This document shows, in pieces, positions 9,496-19,672 of a stretch of 64,000 bases of DNA. Every line of letters begins with the position of its first letter. Position 1 is the stretch's first letter. The translations under genes were made by a program, and so were the position numbers. The stretch comes from HLUCCA09 sp965277275 (lineage in GTDB: Bacteria; Pseudomonadota; Alphaproteobacteria; Rhodobacterales; Rhodobacteraceae): the NCBI GenBank assembly GCA_965277275.1, contig CBDICG010000002.1:1116001-1180000 (forward strand), written 5' to 3'. The notes beneath the pieces were generated by a model that was given only the letters and a program-made list of their open reading frames with translations, had not been told where the DNA came from and searched no databases.

Positions 9496-9496
<1 letters not shown>
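7886..9496 (-). CDS. Glycosyltransferase family 39-like integral membrane protein
   Basis: A 536-residue protein with about ten membrane segments and the first-loop acidic pattern YYLTEDGYLMLTVARNMAIG, which fits GT-C glycosyltransferases of the PMT/ArnT type that use lipid-linked sugars. The C-terminal 120 residues are soluble and probably periplasmic (from ATPSQREQGHFQVVAWVTEN). Its ATG overlaps the TGA of pyrG (ATGA at 9496), so it is very likely translated by coupling. The sugar and the acceptor are unknown. The 3' end overlaps the convergent ABM-like gene by 23 bp. Assignment rests on topology and one motif. Confidence 0.72.
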
Positions 9497-11139
<1,643 letters not shown>

Positions 11140-11314
11140 TGTTCCCCGTGAGCGGCCGATTTCGTGGGCCGCGCCGCTGAGCCGTGAAGCGGCGGGAACA
11201 CCCCGCCACGGGATTTGAGCTATAGGAGATTCGCAACGGCAGGGCAATGGCAAGCGCAACATCCTGCGGCCCCTGAGCGCAATACACCAATAATTTGTGT
11301 GTAATCCTGCGCTC

Positions 11315-11689
11315 TTACTCAGGCGCTTGCGGCACCAGCGGCGCGTTCGAGCCACCCAGCGACGGCGGCAAGAGATCTGTCGCGGCGGGAACATCGTCGG
11401 GCGCGGATTGCGACGCAGGCGCGCGTGGCGTGTCTTGCAGACGGTCCACCACGGAAGCGTTCTCGGAATTCGCAGCCGCGATGATCGTAAGCGTCATCGA
11501 GGTGGCAATAAACGCAATGGCGAGAGCCCACGTGACCTTGCCCAGTGGCGTACTCGCGGAGCGGCCAGACATGACGCCACCGCCGCCGCCTCCCATCCCG
11601 AGTCCGCCGCCTTCAGACCGCTGCAACAGCACAACGGCAATCAGCGACAGCGCCAACAAAAGATGCACAATGAGGATCACGTTTTCCAT
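11315..11689 (-). CDS. secG: Preprotein translocase subunit SecG
   Basis: A 124-residue inner-membrane protein, the accessory subunit of the SecYEG channel. It has two membrane segments (NVILIVHLLLALSLIAVVLL and KVTWALAIAFIATSMTLTII) separated by the glycine-rich loop EGGGLGMGGGGGGVMSGR, a hallmark of SecG. A proline- and serine-rich acidic tail follows, longer than in E. coli but common in alphaproteobacteria. ATG 11689 is preferred over a GTG three codons earlier. It lies upstream of pyrG on the same strand, with a gap of about 175 bp. Confidence 0.93.
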   Translation of the reverse strand: MENVILIVHLLLALSLIAVVLLQRSEGGGLGMGGGGGGVMSGRSASTPLGKVTWALAIAFIATSMTLTIIAAANSENASVVDRLQDTPRAPASQSAPDDVPAATDLLPPSLGGSNAPLVPQAPE

Positions 11690-11759
11690 CCCGCGCACGT
11701 AGGCCCTTTCGCCGCCGCGTGCAAGCCCGGGCGCACGGGCATTCGGTCAAAGCGACCCC

Positions 11760-11839
11760 GCGTCTCCCCCCGCACCGGGGGAGCGAGGCGCGAGGGTGGG
11801 TGGGTGGGCGCCTCGCGGTCGCGGTGCGGGGGGAGACGC
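11760..11839. repeat. Nested inverted repeat with a G-quadruplex motif at its apex
   Basis: The outer arms GCGTCTCCCCCCGCACC (11760-11776) and GGTGCGGGGGGAGACGC (11823-11839) are perfect 17-base complements. Inside them GCGAGGCGC (11783-11791) pairs with GCGCCTCGC (11808-11816). The apex contains GGGTGGGTGGGTGGG (11794-11808), the canonical parallel G-quadruplex sequence with one-base T loops. Its last G is shared with the inner stem, so the two folds compete slightly. The element sits between the divergent secG and purA genes and ends 62 bases before the purA ATG, so it could be in the purA leader. Confidence 0.85.
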
Positions 11840-11901
11840 CTCTTTCGTACCGCACCTCGGGCCGCTATAGGGCGCAGGTCCTGAATGCCGGAGGTCGAAA
11901 G

Positions 11902-13194
11902 ATGGCAAATGTCGTGGTGGTGGGCGCCCAATGGGGCGACGAAGGCAAAGGCAAGATCGTGGACTGGCTCAGCGAACGCGCCGACGTGATCGCGCGCTTT
12001 CAGGGCGGTCATAACGCCGGCCACACCCTGGTAATCGACGGAACGGTCTACAAACTGTCGCTTCTGCCGTCCGGCATCGTCCGCCCCGGAAAACTGTCCG
12101 TGATCGGCAACGGCGTCGTGCTGGACCCATGGGCGCTCCTGGATGAGATCGAAAAGCTCCGGGCGCAGGGTGTCGAAATCTCGCCCGAAACCCTGATGAT
12201 CGCCGAGAACACTCCGCTCATCCTGCCTGTCCACGGTGAGCTCGACCGCGCGCGTGAGGCTCAAACAACGGTGGCCAAGATCGGTACCACCGGGCGCGGG
12301 ATCGGCCCGGCCTATGAAGACAAGGTCGGACGCCGCACCGTGCGCGTGGCCGATCTCGCCGACGCCGCCACCCTCGACACGCGTGTCGACCGCCTTCTCG
12401 TGCATCACGACGCACTGCGTCGTGGCCTGGGCCTGCCGGCAGTCGATCGCGACGCACTCCTTTCCGCCCTCCAGGAAGTCGGACCAGAAATCCTGCCCTA
12501 CGCCCGCCCCGTCTGGCGTGTTCTGGATCAGGCACGGCGCGCCGGAAAACGCATTCTCTTCGAAGGCGCACAAGGCGCACTCCTCGATGTCGACTTTGGC
12601 ACCTATCCCTTTGTAACCTCGTCCAACACGATCGCGGGGATGGCTGCGACAGGCACCGGCCTCGGCCCGGGTGCCGTGGATTTCGTGCTGGGCATCGTCA
12701 AGGCCTACACGACGCGGGTGGGCGAAGGCCCCTTCCCCACAGAACTCGACGACGCCGACGGCAAAAGGCTGGGCGAGCGCGGACACGAGTTCGGCACGGT
12801 CACTGGCCGTCAGCGCCGGTGCGGCTGGTTTGACGCAGTACTCGTCCGCCAGACCTGCGCGGCTTCGGGTGTCAACGGGATCGCGCTCACCAAGCTCGAT
12901 GTACTCGACGGTTTCGAAAAGCTTGCGATCTGCACGGGCTACCAGATCGGCGACACCACGCTCGACTATCTTCCGACTGCCGCAGATCTTCAGGCACGCG
13001 TTGAGCCCGTCTACGAATGGATGGACGGCTGGAGCGACAGTACGGCCGGCGCGCGGAGCTGGGCCGACCTGCCTGCGGCGGCCATCAAGTACGTCCGCCG
13101 CGTCGAGGAGTTGATCCGGTGCCCGGTGGCCCTACTCTCCACCTCGCCCGAAAGGGACGACACCATTCTCGTAACGGATCCGTTTTCTGACTGA
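11902..13194 (+). CDS. purA: Adenylosuccinate synthetase
   Basis: A 430-residue enzyme that makes adenylosuccinate from IMP, aspartate and GTP, the first committed step to AMP. The N-terminus MANVVVVGAQWGDEGKGKIV carries the catalytic Asp and the GDEGKGK P-loop, followed by GGHNAGHT with the catalytic His. Later conserved elements are GTTGRGIGPAYEDK, FEGAQGALLDVDFGTYPFVT and the GTP-site TGRQRRCGWFD. ATG 11902 is fixed by this N-terminus. The stop overlaps the next ATG (TGATG). A G-quadruplex hairpin lies just upstream. Confidence 0.98.
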   Translation: MANVVVVGAQWGDEGKGKIVDWLSERADVIARFQGGHNAGHTLVIDGTVYKLSLLPSGIVRPGKLSVIGNGVVLDPWALLDEIEKLRAQGVEISPETLMIAENTPLILPVHGELDRAREAQTTVAKIGTTGRGIGPAYEDKVGRRTVRVADLADAATLDTRVDRLLVHHDALRRGLGLPAVDRDALLSALQEVGPEILPYARPVWRVLDQARRAGKRILFEGAQGALLDVDFGTYPFVTSSNTIAGMAATGTGLGPGAVDFVLGIVKAYTTRVGEGPFPTELDDADGKRLGERGHEFGTVTGRQRRCGWFDAVLVRQTCAASGVNGIALTKLDVLDGFEKLAICTGYQIGDTTLDYLPTAADLQARVEPVYEWMDGWSDSTAGARSWADLPAAAIKYVRRVEELIRCPVALLSTSPERDDTILVTDPFSD

Positions 13195-13457
13195 TGGCTC
13201 TTTCCTACAAAGCGCGCCGCCGCTGGTCCCTTGTCATTCTGCTCATCGGGTTGCCCGCCTACGTGGTCGCAGCCGTCACCATGATGAACTGGCTCGACGC
13301 AACATTCGGGCGCCAGAACATCTTGGTCGAGCTGCTGGTCTACGTGGCCTTGGGCATTGTCTGGGCCCTGCCATTCAAAGCGGTCTTTCGCGGAATTGGC
13401 CGCGAAGATCCCGATGCGCTTCCTGCTGAGAAGAAAGATCCTTCCGGCGGCCATTGA
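13194..13457 (+). CDS. DUF2842 domain membrane protein
   Basis: An 87-residue inner-membrane protein with two membrane segments (WSLVILLIGLPAYVVAAVTM and ILVELLVYVALGIVWALPFK) followed by the short motif FRGIGREDP, which matches DUF2842, a family of unknown function confined mostly to alphaproteobacteria. It overlaps the purA stop by one base, so translation is probably coupled. The polar C-terminus (AEKKDPSGGH) is likely cytoplasmic. Confidence 0.85.
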   Translation: MALSYKARRRWSLVILLIGLPAYVVAAVTMMNWLDATFGRQNILVELLVYVALGIVWALPFKAVFRGIGREDPDALPAEKKDPSGGH

Positions 13458-13548
13458 GTTCAGTCGGACGTTCCGAAGGCTCCTATGAGCGAAGAATTGG
13501 CAGGAGCGCGCAACCGCGTTCCACCAAATCACATGACTTTGCGCTTAG

Positions 13549-13640
13549 GCTCCAAGCTCCAAGCTCCAAGCTCCAAGCTCCAAGCTCCAAGCTCCAAGCT
13601 CCAAGCTCCAAGCTCCAAGCTCCAAGCTCCAAGCTCCAAG
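13549..13640. repeat. Heptanucleotide tandem repeat (AGCTCCA)n
   Basis: Twelve perfect copies of AGCTCCA run from 13555 to 13638, preceded by a partial copy GCTCCA at 13549-13554. The copies show no mismatch, which points to recent slippage expansion. The tract is intergenic, 92 bp after the DUF2842 stop and about 180 bp from the 3' end of the convergent acidic protein gene. A 7-bp unit would shift frame with each copy, but no gene crosses it. Confidence 0.97.
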
Positions 13641-13760
13641 AGCAATGCCGCACACCTTTCTCAATGGGAATGCTGTTTGGCGCGACCAAGTTGATCCCCG
13701 GGCCGATGGACTGCCCAAATCCATTCAAGGCGCACACCGGCACCACCAACACAACGGCTT

Positions 13761-13785
13761 GGGGCGGTAGGAAACCTACCGCCCC
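13761..13785 (-). terminator. Perfect 11-bp hairpin after the acidic protein gene
   Basis: GGGGCGGTAGG (13761-13771) pairs with CCTACCGCCCC (13775-13785) around an AAA loop. It lies 34 bases past the stop of the minus-strand acidic protein gene. No clean T run follows on either strand, so the call as a terminator is moderate; it may stabilise the 3' end. Confidence 0.5.
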
Positions 13786-13818
13786 GCACTCGTTACTCGA
13801 ACACACGCAGGCCTGAGG

Positions 13819-16800
13819 CTATTGCCCGGCGCTCCGCGCTTCAGGTCTATAGCGAGACGATTTCGATAACGTGAATTGGCCCCGGCTCACCTTGCGGATT
13901 TTGCCTTGACGCAGGAGCTGACCGAAAGTGCGCAGGCTCTCTTCGCGGCTCAGCCCTTCCTGACCCTCGATCCCGTCACGCACGACGCGCATGATCTGGG
14001 GGTGCGAAAAGTGTGGCCTGCCCTCGACATAGGCAGCGTAGGCCGCGGCGCATTCCAGAAGGTCCGAAAGCCCCTCCGCTCCCATCTTGTCCGCGAAGTC
14101 CGCGAAGGCTGTGCTGTCCGCGAAGATCCCGGCCGCCACAGCGTCATCGTGGACCATGCCCGTAGAGGGGGCATCGGCGCTGGCTTCGTAGCCGTCGACA
14201 TCCATCGAAAGTCGTCCCCGGGTGACACGACGCGGGCGCACGGGACCCTCTGAACCGGTCTCGGACACCTCACCGTCAACGCGCTGCTCAGAGACGAGCA
14301 TCAGGGGGGCGACACGCGGGCGCTCGGCGTTCTGCAAGGCACGCGCCGGGCTTTGAACGCTTACCGAAGGGCGCCGCGGACGAACAGGCTCGTCGCTTGC
14401 CACTTCTGGGGTCGGTTCGTCTGCCTGTGTCTGATCAGTGGAGCCATCCGGCGATTCCCCCTGTGCCCACTGTGCGCTCTGGTCGGCGGCTGCCGGCTCG
14501 GCAGCGGCCGCGTCACCAGCCGTCGTGGTGTCCTCCGCGACAGCCGTATCCCTCATTGCTTCGTCATCCGCCGCAACCTCTTCATCCCCTGCGGAAACAG
14601 CGGCCTCAAGGTCCTCCGGGACCAGCTCTTTCTCTACGGCATCAGCGGCCTCGGGCGATGCTTCCTGTACGCTGTGAACGGCTTCATCCAACCACGCCGT
14701 CGTGGTCTCTTCGGAGGCCTGCGCAAAGTCTCCCTGCTCGGCTTCTGCCGTCGGAATTTCCTGTGCCATGCCGGCCATCCCAGCTTCAGCCACGGTGTTG
14801 TCCGCGTCTGAAGGCTCGGAAGTGTTCGGGCGAACAACAGCGGCAAGATCTTCCCGGTAAGGCTGAACGGCGTCGTCCGGGTTCAGCTTCGGTCGCCCTC
14901 CATCCGCCCGGGTAGCCGCGACCGCTGCCTTCAGATGGGCCAGCGCAGAGCGACGGCGGCGCATCTCGGGCCCCGCGAGGCGCGAATTCGTTGCGTCCAG
15001 GAGCCGCTCGACACGGCGCTCATCGTCCTGCTCTCCGCCGAGAGCGCGCTCACGCCGATCCGCAGCCGCTTCTGCGCGATCCGCTCGGGCGACCTCACCG
15101 GCAATCCGCTGAACGGCGGCGGCAACACTGTCTTGCAGCGAAGCTGAGGCGACATCGACTGGCTCTTCTGCAGCGTCAACCTCGCTCTCTTCCGCTGCCT
15201 CGTCGTCAGACGTCGCGGTGGCAAAGGCATCTTCTTCCTCGATCGTTGTGATCTCGGCAGCCTCTGGCGCCTCGATCTCATCGTCGGCAGCGTCGTCAGC
15301 CGTCAGAACAGGCTCGGCAGGCTTCGGTGCATCGAGGCCAGCGAGCATCCGCGCCACGGCGGCGTCGACCCCGTTGTCCGCCTTTGCCGGGCTATTGCTG
15401 TCGTAATTCGGCTCGTCATGGGCTGCGTCATCAGTCGCCGCGTGACCAGCATCCTCCAGCGCCTGCTCCAGCTCATCCGGGCTACGCGCCGTCTCTTCGT
15501 CGAGGGAAAGCGCAGCGACAAGGGCAGCGTCGTCCTCCGCCATGTCGGTTGCATGGGGGTCCTCTGGCACTTGCGCCGCCTCATCGTGATCGACAACCTC
15601 GGTTTGTTCGGCGCGCTCGAAGGCTTCGGTGTCCTCGCCGTCCGCTTTGGCGTCGAACTCGATTTCGGCGAGCTCAGCCATCAGATCAGCCTCGAGCTCA
15701 GGCGCAAGTTGAGCGCCTTCGACAACGGAGGGCGTATCCTCCTGTACCGAGCCATCATCGGCTTGCATCGCATCTTCTGCGCCAGCGTCTGCGGTGTCGG
15801 ATCGGGTAGCACCAAACCCCGGAATCGTCGCGCGCAGCGCTGCAGCGAGCCCGGACTTGCGCACCCGGATGACCCGCTCGCGCCCCATCGGGGACTCTTC
15901 GGCCATGTCCGCAGCTGCCACCTCTGCAGGGGCTTGGTCTGGCGCGGCATCGCCTTCGTTCGCGGTTTGCGTGGGCTCTGCGTGTGCTTCGGCCTCTTCT
16001 GCCTCCCAATTCGGATCAGTCGACGCCTCTTGGGGCTGCGCTTCTTCTACCGTTTCGTCAGCGCTCTGGTCGGCTTCGGCGGCCAGATCATCCTGCTCCG
16101 GCGAAGGTTCGATCGCCTGCACCTCTGCGTCGGCCATCTCTGCCACATCCGCATCGGCGATCTCTTCGCCGGCATCTGCGGTGGTGTCGTCACCATCAAT
16201 TTCAGACGCTCCATCAGCATGTTGAAGACGCTCATCGGAGTCGACCTCCGCGCCCTCCATTTCGAGATCTGCCGCCTCAGGCGCCGCGCCGATGATCTCT
16301 TCGGGTGATTCACTCTCCAGATCAGCGTCGTCGGACAGCGTCGGTGCGTCCTCGACGTCATCCTGCGCGCTGACTGCGTCGCCTTCGCCCACTTCGGGGA
16401 TGCCGTCGTCCTCAGCGAGGGTGCCGCCGCTGGTTTCAACGTCGTCGGACGGCGTCGCGGCTGCGACGTCTTCCTGATCGGCAACCATCGAGCTTGCGGT
16501 GTCGCTGTCGGACAGGTCTGCTTTCTCTGCGGCGGTGTCCGGTGCGTCAGAGCCGGTCAGCTGGCGCAATGTCTCCGACATCGTCACCGGTGCTTCGGGG
16601 GTCCCTTCGTCTTCGTCGGTCTTGTTTTCTACAGCCGGGCGACGCACGGGAGCCGGAGCGCGGCCCACGACCGCGCGGATTCGGGCAAGGCGCTCGGCAA
16701 GGGTCGGGCCCCGGAGTGCAGAACGCGCCGCTGCCATTGCTCCGGCCGTGGGGGCTTCTGCGGGTTCAACTTCCCCGTCCACTGCCTTCGCTACCGTATC

Positions 16801-17886
16801 AACGCTGTCGTTTGACGTGTCGCCGGCCTCGGCGGTGTCCTCGGTCGACGAGGCTTCTGCCGTGTCGCCAGGCGTTTCGTCCTCATCCGTGGGCGCCTCG
16901 GCAGCCGACAGGACCGGGATTTCCTCTGCGGCGGTCTCTCCCGCCTCAGCGCCGTCGTCGGCAAGCTCTGCCTCTGCCTCTGCATCGGAGGCGACGTCGT
17001 CGGACATGTCAGGCTCGAACGCGGCGATGTGCATATCCCCTGCACTGCGGGTGTCTTCCTCGTCGGGTTCCTCAAAAGAAACAGGCACTTCCTCTGCCAC
17101 CACATCTTCCGGGGCCAGCTCTGGGGCTGCGTCAGCGTCTGCAATGACGATGCCGGTGTCGAGGTCAGATGTGTCCTCATCCTCCGAGGTAGTGTCGATC
17201 TGGACGTCTGCCGCACTCTCGGGCGCATACCCGGCGGCGTCAACCACAGGGGAGGACAGCTCGGACTGGGTCTCGACCGGCTCGAACCCGGGCGCGATCT
17301 CGGGCGCGTCAGGCATCGCATGGGCAGCGGGCGCCTGGGCAGTGGCTTCGTCGCCGAACGGACCAGCAAAACCGCTGTAATCCGGGAAGTCTTCCGCGCG
17401 GGTCTCGGGGGCGTGCTCGATCTGGGTGGGAGCGGCGTCCGTTGGGCCGCCGGTATCATCTGCGCTGAACGGGCCCTCGGATGTATCGGCGTCATCCACT
17501 GGCGTATCGTCGACCACGACAACGGGCGTCTCCGCTGGCATCTCTGCGACACCGTTGAGCTCGGACGCAGCCCCGATCGGGAGCGCCGCGGCGGCTCCGT
17601 TTGTCGCGGGCGTCTCGGCGCGCAACGTGATGCCCGCGTCGCTGACGCTCGCTTCGACACGGCGCCGGATCTCATGCTCTGCGATCCGCTGGAGCATCTC
17701 CGCGTCCGGCGTGGGCGGTTCAGCGCCAAAGTACCGATCGTCGGCAGCCAGGTCACGGAAGTATTCGGCAATTGCCTTCATCGCACCGAAGGAGTCGTCA
17801 AACCCCTCGAGAGTGCAGGCGAAGGTGCCATACGACACTGTAAGTACTTTGTTCGATCCAACCATCGGTCCGCTCGCTCTTTTCAT
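13819..17886 (-). CDS. Giant acidic, mostly disordered protein with conserved ends
   Basis: A 1355-residue protein of unknown function. Residues 8-80 form a conserved-looking domain (VLTVSYGTFACTLEGFDDSF, then AMKAIAEYFRDLAADDRYFG). Residues 85-1165 are mainly Ala, Glu, Asp, Thr, Ser and Pro and should be disordered and very acidic. Short basic or amphipathic islands interrupt this: about 385-416 (TLAERLARIRAVVGRAPAPV), 667-692 (RVIRVRKSGLAAALRATIPG), 920-1020 (Arg-rich helices, RRVERLLDATNSRLAGPEMR) and 1168-1230 (PVRPRRPSV and PVRPRRVTRGR). Residues 1240-1355 form a helical C-terminal domain ending RQGKIRKVSRGQFTLSKSSR, winged-helix-like. ATG 17886 is preferred over TTG 17895. A scaffold role is inference. 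Confidence 0.85.
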   Translation of the reverse strand: MKRASGPMVGSNKVLTVSYGTFACTLEGFDDSFGAMKAIAEYFRDLAADDRYFGAEPPTPDAEMLQRIAEHEIRRRVEASVSDAGITLRAETPATNGAAAALPIGAASELNGVAEMPAETPVVVVDDTPVDDADTSEGPFSADDTGGPTDAAPTQIEHAPETRAEDFPDYSGFAGPFGDEATAQAPAAHAMPDAPEIAPGFEPVETQSELSSPVVDAAGYAPESAADVQIDTTSEDEDTSDLDTGIVIADADAAPELAPEDVVAEEVPVSFEEPDEEDTRSAGDMHIAAFEPDMSDDVASDAEAEAELADDGAEAGETAAEEIPVLSAAEAPTDEDETPGDTAEASSTEDTAEAGDTSNDSVDTVAKAVDGEVEPAEAPTAGAMAAARSALRGPTLAERLARIRAVVGRAPAPVRRPAVENKTDEDEGTPEAPVTMSETLRQLTGSDAPDTAAEKADLSDSDTASSMVADQEDVAAATPSDDVETSGGTLAEDDGIPEVGEGDAVSAQDDVEDAPTLSDDADLESESPEEIIGAAPEAADLEMEGAEVDSDERLQHADGASEIDGDDTTADAGEEIADADVAEMADAEVQAIEPSPEQDDLAAEADQSADETVEEAQPQEASTDPNWEAEEAEAHAEPTQTANEGDAAPDQAPAEVAAADMAEESPMGRERVIRVRKSGLAAALRATIPGFGATRSDTADAGAEDAMQADDGSVQEDTPSVVEGAQLAPELEADLMAELAEIEFDAKADGEDTEAFERAEQTEVVDHDEAAQVPEDPHATDMAEDDAALVAALSLDEETARSPDELEQALEDAGHAATDDAAHDEPNYDSNSPAKADNGVDAAVARMLAGLDAPKPAEPVLTADDAADDEIEAPEAAEITTIEEEDAFATATSDDEAAEESEVDAAEEPVDVASASLQDSVAAAVQRIAGEVARADRAEAAADRRERALGGEQDDERRVERLLDATNSRLAGPEMRRRRSALAHLKAAVAATRADGGRPKLNPDDAVQPYREDLAAVVRPNTSEPSDADNTVAEAGMAGMAQEIPTAEAEQGDFAQASEETTTAWLDEAVHSVQEASPEAADAVEKELVPEDLEAAVSAGDEEVAADDEAMRDTAVAEDTTTAGDAAAAEPAAADQSAQWAQGESPDGSTDQTQADEPTPEVASDEPVRPRRPSVSVQSPARALQNAERPRVAPLMLVSEQRVDGEVSETGSEGPVRPRRVTRGRLSMDVDGYEASADAPSTGMVHDDAVAAGIFADSTAFADFADKMGAEGLSDLLECAAAYAAYVEGRPHFSHPQIMRVVRDGIEGQEGLSREESLRTFGQLLRQGKIRKVSRGQFTLSKSSRYRPEARSAGQ

Positions 17887-18006
17887 GCTCAGCAACCCTG
17901 ATTTACCATGGATTGGTTCGCGATTGAGAACAGAACCAAGAAAACAAGGGTACCATTTCGTGTCAGAAGTATGGTCGGCCAGCCTTGCCGCGCTCTTTCT
18001 CCGTTA
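17887..18006. promoter_or_regulatory. Divergent promoter region, acidic protein gene / thiN
   Basis: The 120 bp between these two divergent starts is clearly richer in A and T than the surrounding sequence (for example GAACAGAACCAAGAAAACAA near 17929), as expected for a shared promoter region. No specific operator was recognised. Confidence 0.4.
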
Positions 18007-18705
18007 ATGGAGACGATTGTTGAAAGCGCAGCGGGCCTCACTCTTCTGGGCGGGGGGGACTGTTGCACGCGTGACCTTACAGAGGCGTTAAGCCTGGCGC
18101 CGGATCTTGTGGCGGCAGATGGCGGCGCGATGCATGCCCTGGCTGCGGGCTACACACCCCGGGCTGTCCTTGGCGACATGGACTCGCTGCCCACTGAAGC
18201 GCAGGCGCGGCTGCCGCAGGCAACGTTGCATCGCATCGCGGACCAGGACTCCACGGATTTCGACAAGGTTCTGGCGCGAGTTCGTGGCCCATTTGCGATC
18301 GGTGTGGGGTTCCTCGGTCAGCGCGTTGACCACGAATTGGCGAACTTCAACGCGCTCGTCCGGCTGCGCCATCTGCACTGCATTCTGATCGGGCAGAGCG
18401 ACGTTGTCTTTGCGGCGCCCCGTACGCTTTCGATCCCGCTTGAACCGGGAACGCGGGTGTCGCTGTTCCCCTTGGCGCGGGTCTTGGGCACGTCCGAGGG
18501 GCTGCACTGGCCGATTGACGGCTTGGAGATGCGGCCGGACGGCCAGCACGGGACGTCGAATCGTGTGGCCGATGCCGCGCGGACCGTCCGGCTTGGCTTT
18601 GACGCGCCCGGCATGCTGATCGTGCTTCCGCGCGCGGCTCTGAGCTCTGCGCTTACCGCGCTCAGGTCGGCGCCGCTCTGGCCAGCGCATTCTCCCGCCA
18701 GATGA
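18007..18705 (+). CDS. thiN: Thiamine diphosphokinase
   Basis: A 232-residue enzyme that transfers pyrophosphate from ATP to thiamine to form the cofactor thiamine diphosphate. The conserved substrate-site pattern is clear: LVAADGGAMHAL near residue 35, then VLGDMDSLP and DQDSTDFDKVL, which carry the metal-binding aspartates, then GVGFLGQRVDHELANFNAL. The C-terminal domain has the GLHWPIDG and GTSNRV elements of the thiamine-binding part. Its last 44 bases overlap the convergent DMT transporter gene. Confidence 0.92.
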   Translation: METIVESAAGLTLLGGGDCCTRDLTEALSLAPDLVAADGGAMHALAAGYTPRAVLGDMDSLPTEAQARLPQATLHRIADQDSTDFDKVLARVRGPFAIGVGFLGQRVDHELANFNALVRLRHLHCILIGQSDVVFAAPRTLSIPLEPGTRVSLFPLARVLGTSEGLHWPIDGLEMRPDGQHGTSNRVADAARTVRLGFDAPGMLIVLPRAALSSALTALRSAPLWPAHSPAR

Positions 18706-19582
18706 TGTAGAGCCCAGCGCCCATAACCACGCCGATCCCCACCATGGCCAGCCCGTCCGGGAAATGCCCGAAGAACGCGAGCCCGACGAGCACCGCAACG
18801 GGAATCTCCAGATACTGGATCGGGGCGAGCGTAGAGGCGGGCGCCACCCGGAGCGCCCAAGTGAGGAAGAGATGCGCCGCCGTGCCAAGCACACCGATGA
18901 GGAGGAGCAGGAGCCCCTCGTTTCGGGTGGGCACCGCCAGCCCCAGTTCCGGCGCCTCCGTCAAACCGCCGAGCCCAAGTACCGGCAAGGTCAACACAAC
19001 CCCCACAACCCCGTTCACAGCCTGCAGCTCGAGCGGCGCAATTTGCTGGGAGATCCGCCGCGTGACAAGCATGAACGCCGTGAAGATCACGGCAACCGCG
19101 ACCGGGAGCAACGCCACGGCGCCAACATCGGCAAAGGAGGGCTTCAGAATGAGAAGAGTTCCCACGAAGCCCACGCAGCATGCCAGGAGCCTTCGGTGGC
19201 CGACCTCTTCGCCGAGCCAAAGCGCCCCCGCGAGCAAGACAAAGAACGGCATCACGTAAGCGATGGCGATGGCGTCCGCGAGCGGAAGGTAGCGTAGCGC
19301 GAGGAACATCAGCCCGAGCCCGCAGAGATGCAGCGCGGTGCGCAGGATCACCATCGGCCAAAGCCCCGTGGGCACGGCAAGCGACAAGCCAAGCGCGAGT
19401 GTCAGCGGCACAAGCAGAAGCGCCTGGATGGCGTAACGCACCGCGACGACCATGGCCAAGGGCAGCGCGTCGCCCAGAAGCTTGACGATGGCATCACCGA
19501 CGGGCGCGCCGATGCAAAACCCCAGCATCAGCAGGATGCCGAGCGCCGGCTTGTCGGTGCGCGTGATGGTCTCGATTGCCAT
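18662..19582 (-). CDS. DMT-superfamily (EamA) transporter
   Basis: A 306-residue inner-membrane protein with ten predicted membrane segments in two repeated EamA halves (first from LGILLMLGFCIGAPVGDAIV, second from LLPVAVAVIFTAFMLVTRRI). Conserved features are RYLPLADAIAIAYVMPFFVL in the first half and APIQYLEIPVAVLVGLAFFG in the second. Such proteins export metabolites, often amino acids or their derivatives; the substrate is not predictable. ATG 19582 is preferred over an upstream start because it begins right before the first segment. The 3' end overlaps thiN on the other strand by 44 bp. Confidence 0.9.
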   Translation of the reverse strand: MAIETITRTDKPALGILLMLGFCIGAPVGDAIVKLLGDALPLAMVVAVRYAIQALLLVPLTLALGLSLAVPTGLWPMVILRTALHLCGLGLMFLALRYLPLADAIAIAYVMPFFVLLAGALWLGEEVGHRRLLACCVGFVGTLLILKPSFADVGAVALLPVAVAVIFTAFMLVTRRISQQIAPLELQAVNGVVGVVLTLPVLGLGGLTEAPELGLAVPTRNEGLLLLLIGVLGTAAHLFLTWALRVAPASTLAPIQYLEIPVAVLVGLAFFGHFPDGLAMVGIGVVMGAGLYIIWRENALARAAPT

Positions 19583-19672
19583 GGTGCGGTTGTGGCATAT
19601 CGGGCGTGAGAGCGACAGACGACCGGCGGCAGGAGCACAGGCCACCGCCGCCGGGCCCACCGGTGGCCCCGC

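Larger units (their letters stand above)
13458..13818. other. Gene-free stretch between DUF2842 and the acidic protein gene
   Basis: About 360 bp with no convincing gene. It holds a 7-bp tandem repeat (13549-13640) and a perfect hairpin (13761-13785), each listed separately. Open frames across the repeat give only the artificial peptide SKLQAPS repeated and are not supported by a start or codon bias. Confidence 0.75.

Noticed and set aside
13549..13640. CRISPR array or repeat protein (SKLQAPS peptide)
   Set aside because: The repeats are only 7 bp, contiguous and without spacers; the encoded peptide occurs only because 21 bp equals three units and lacks a supported start.
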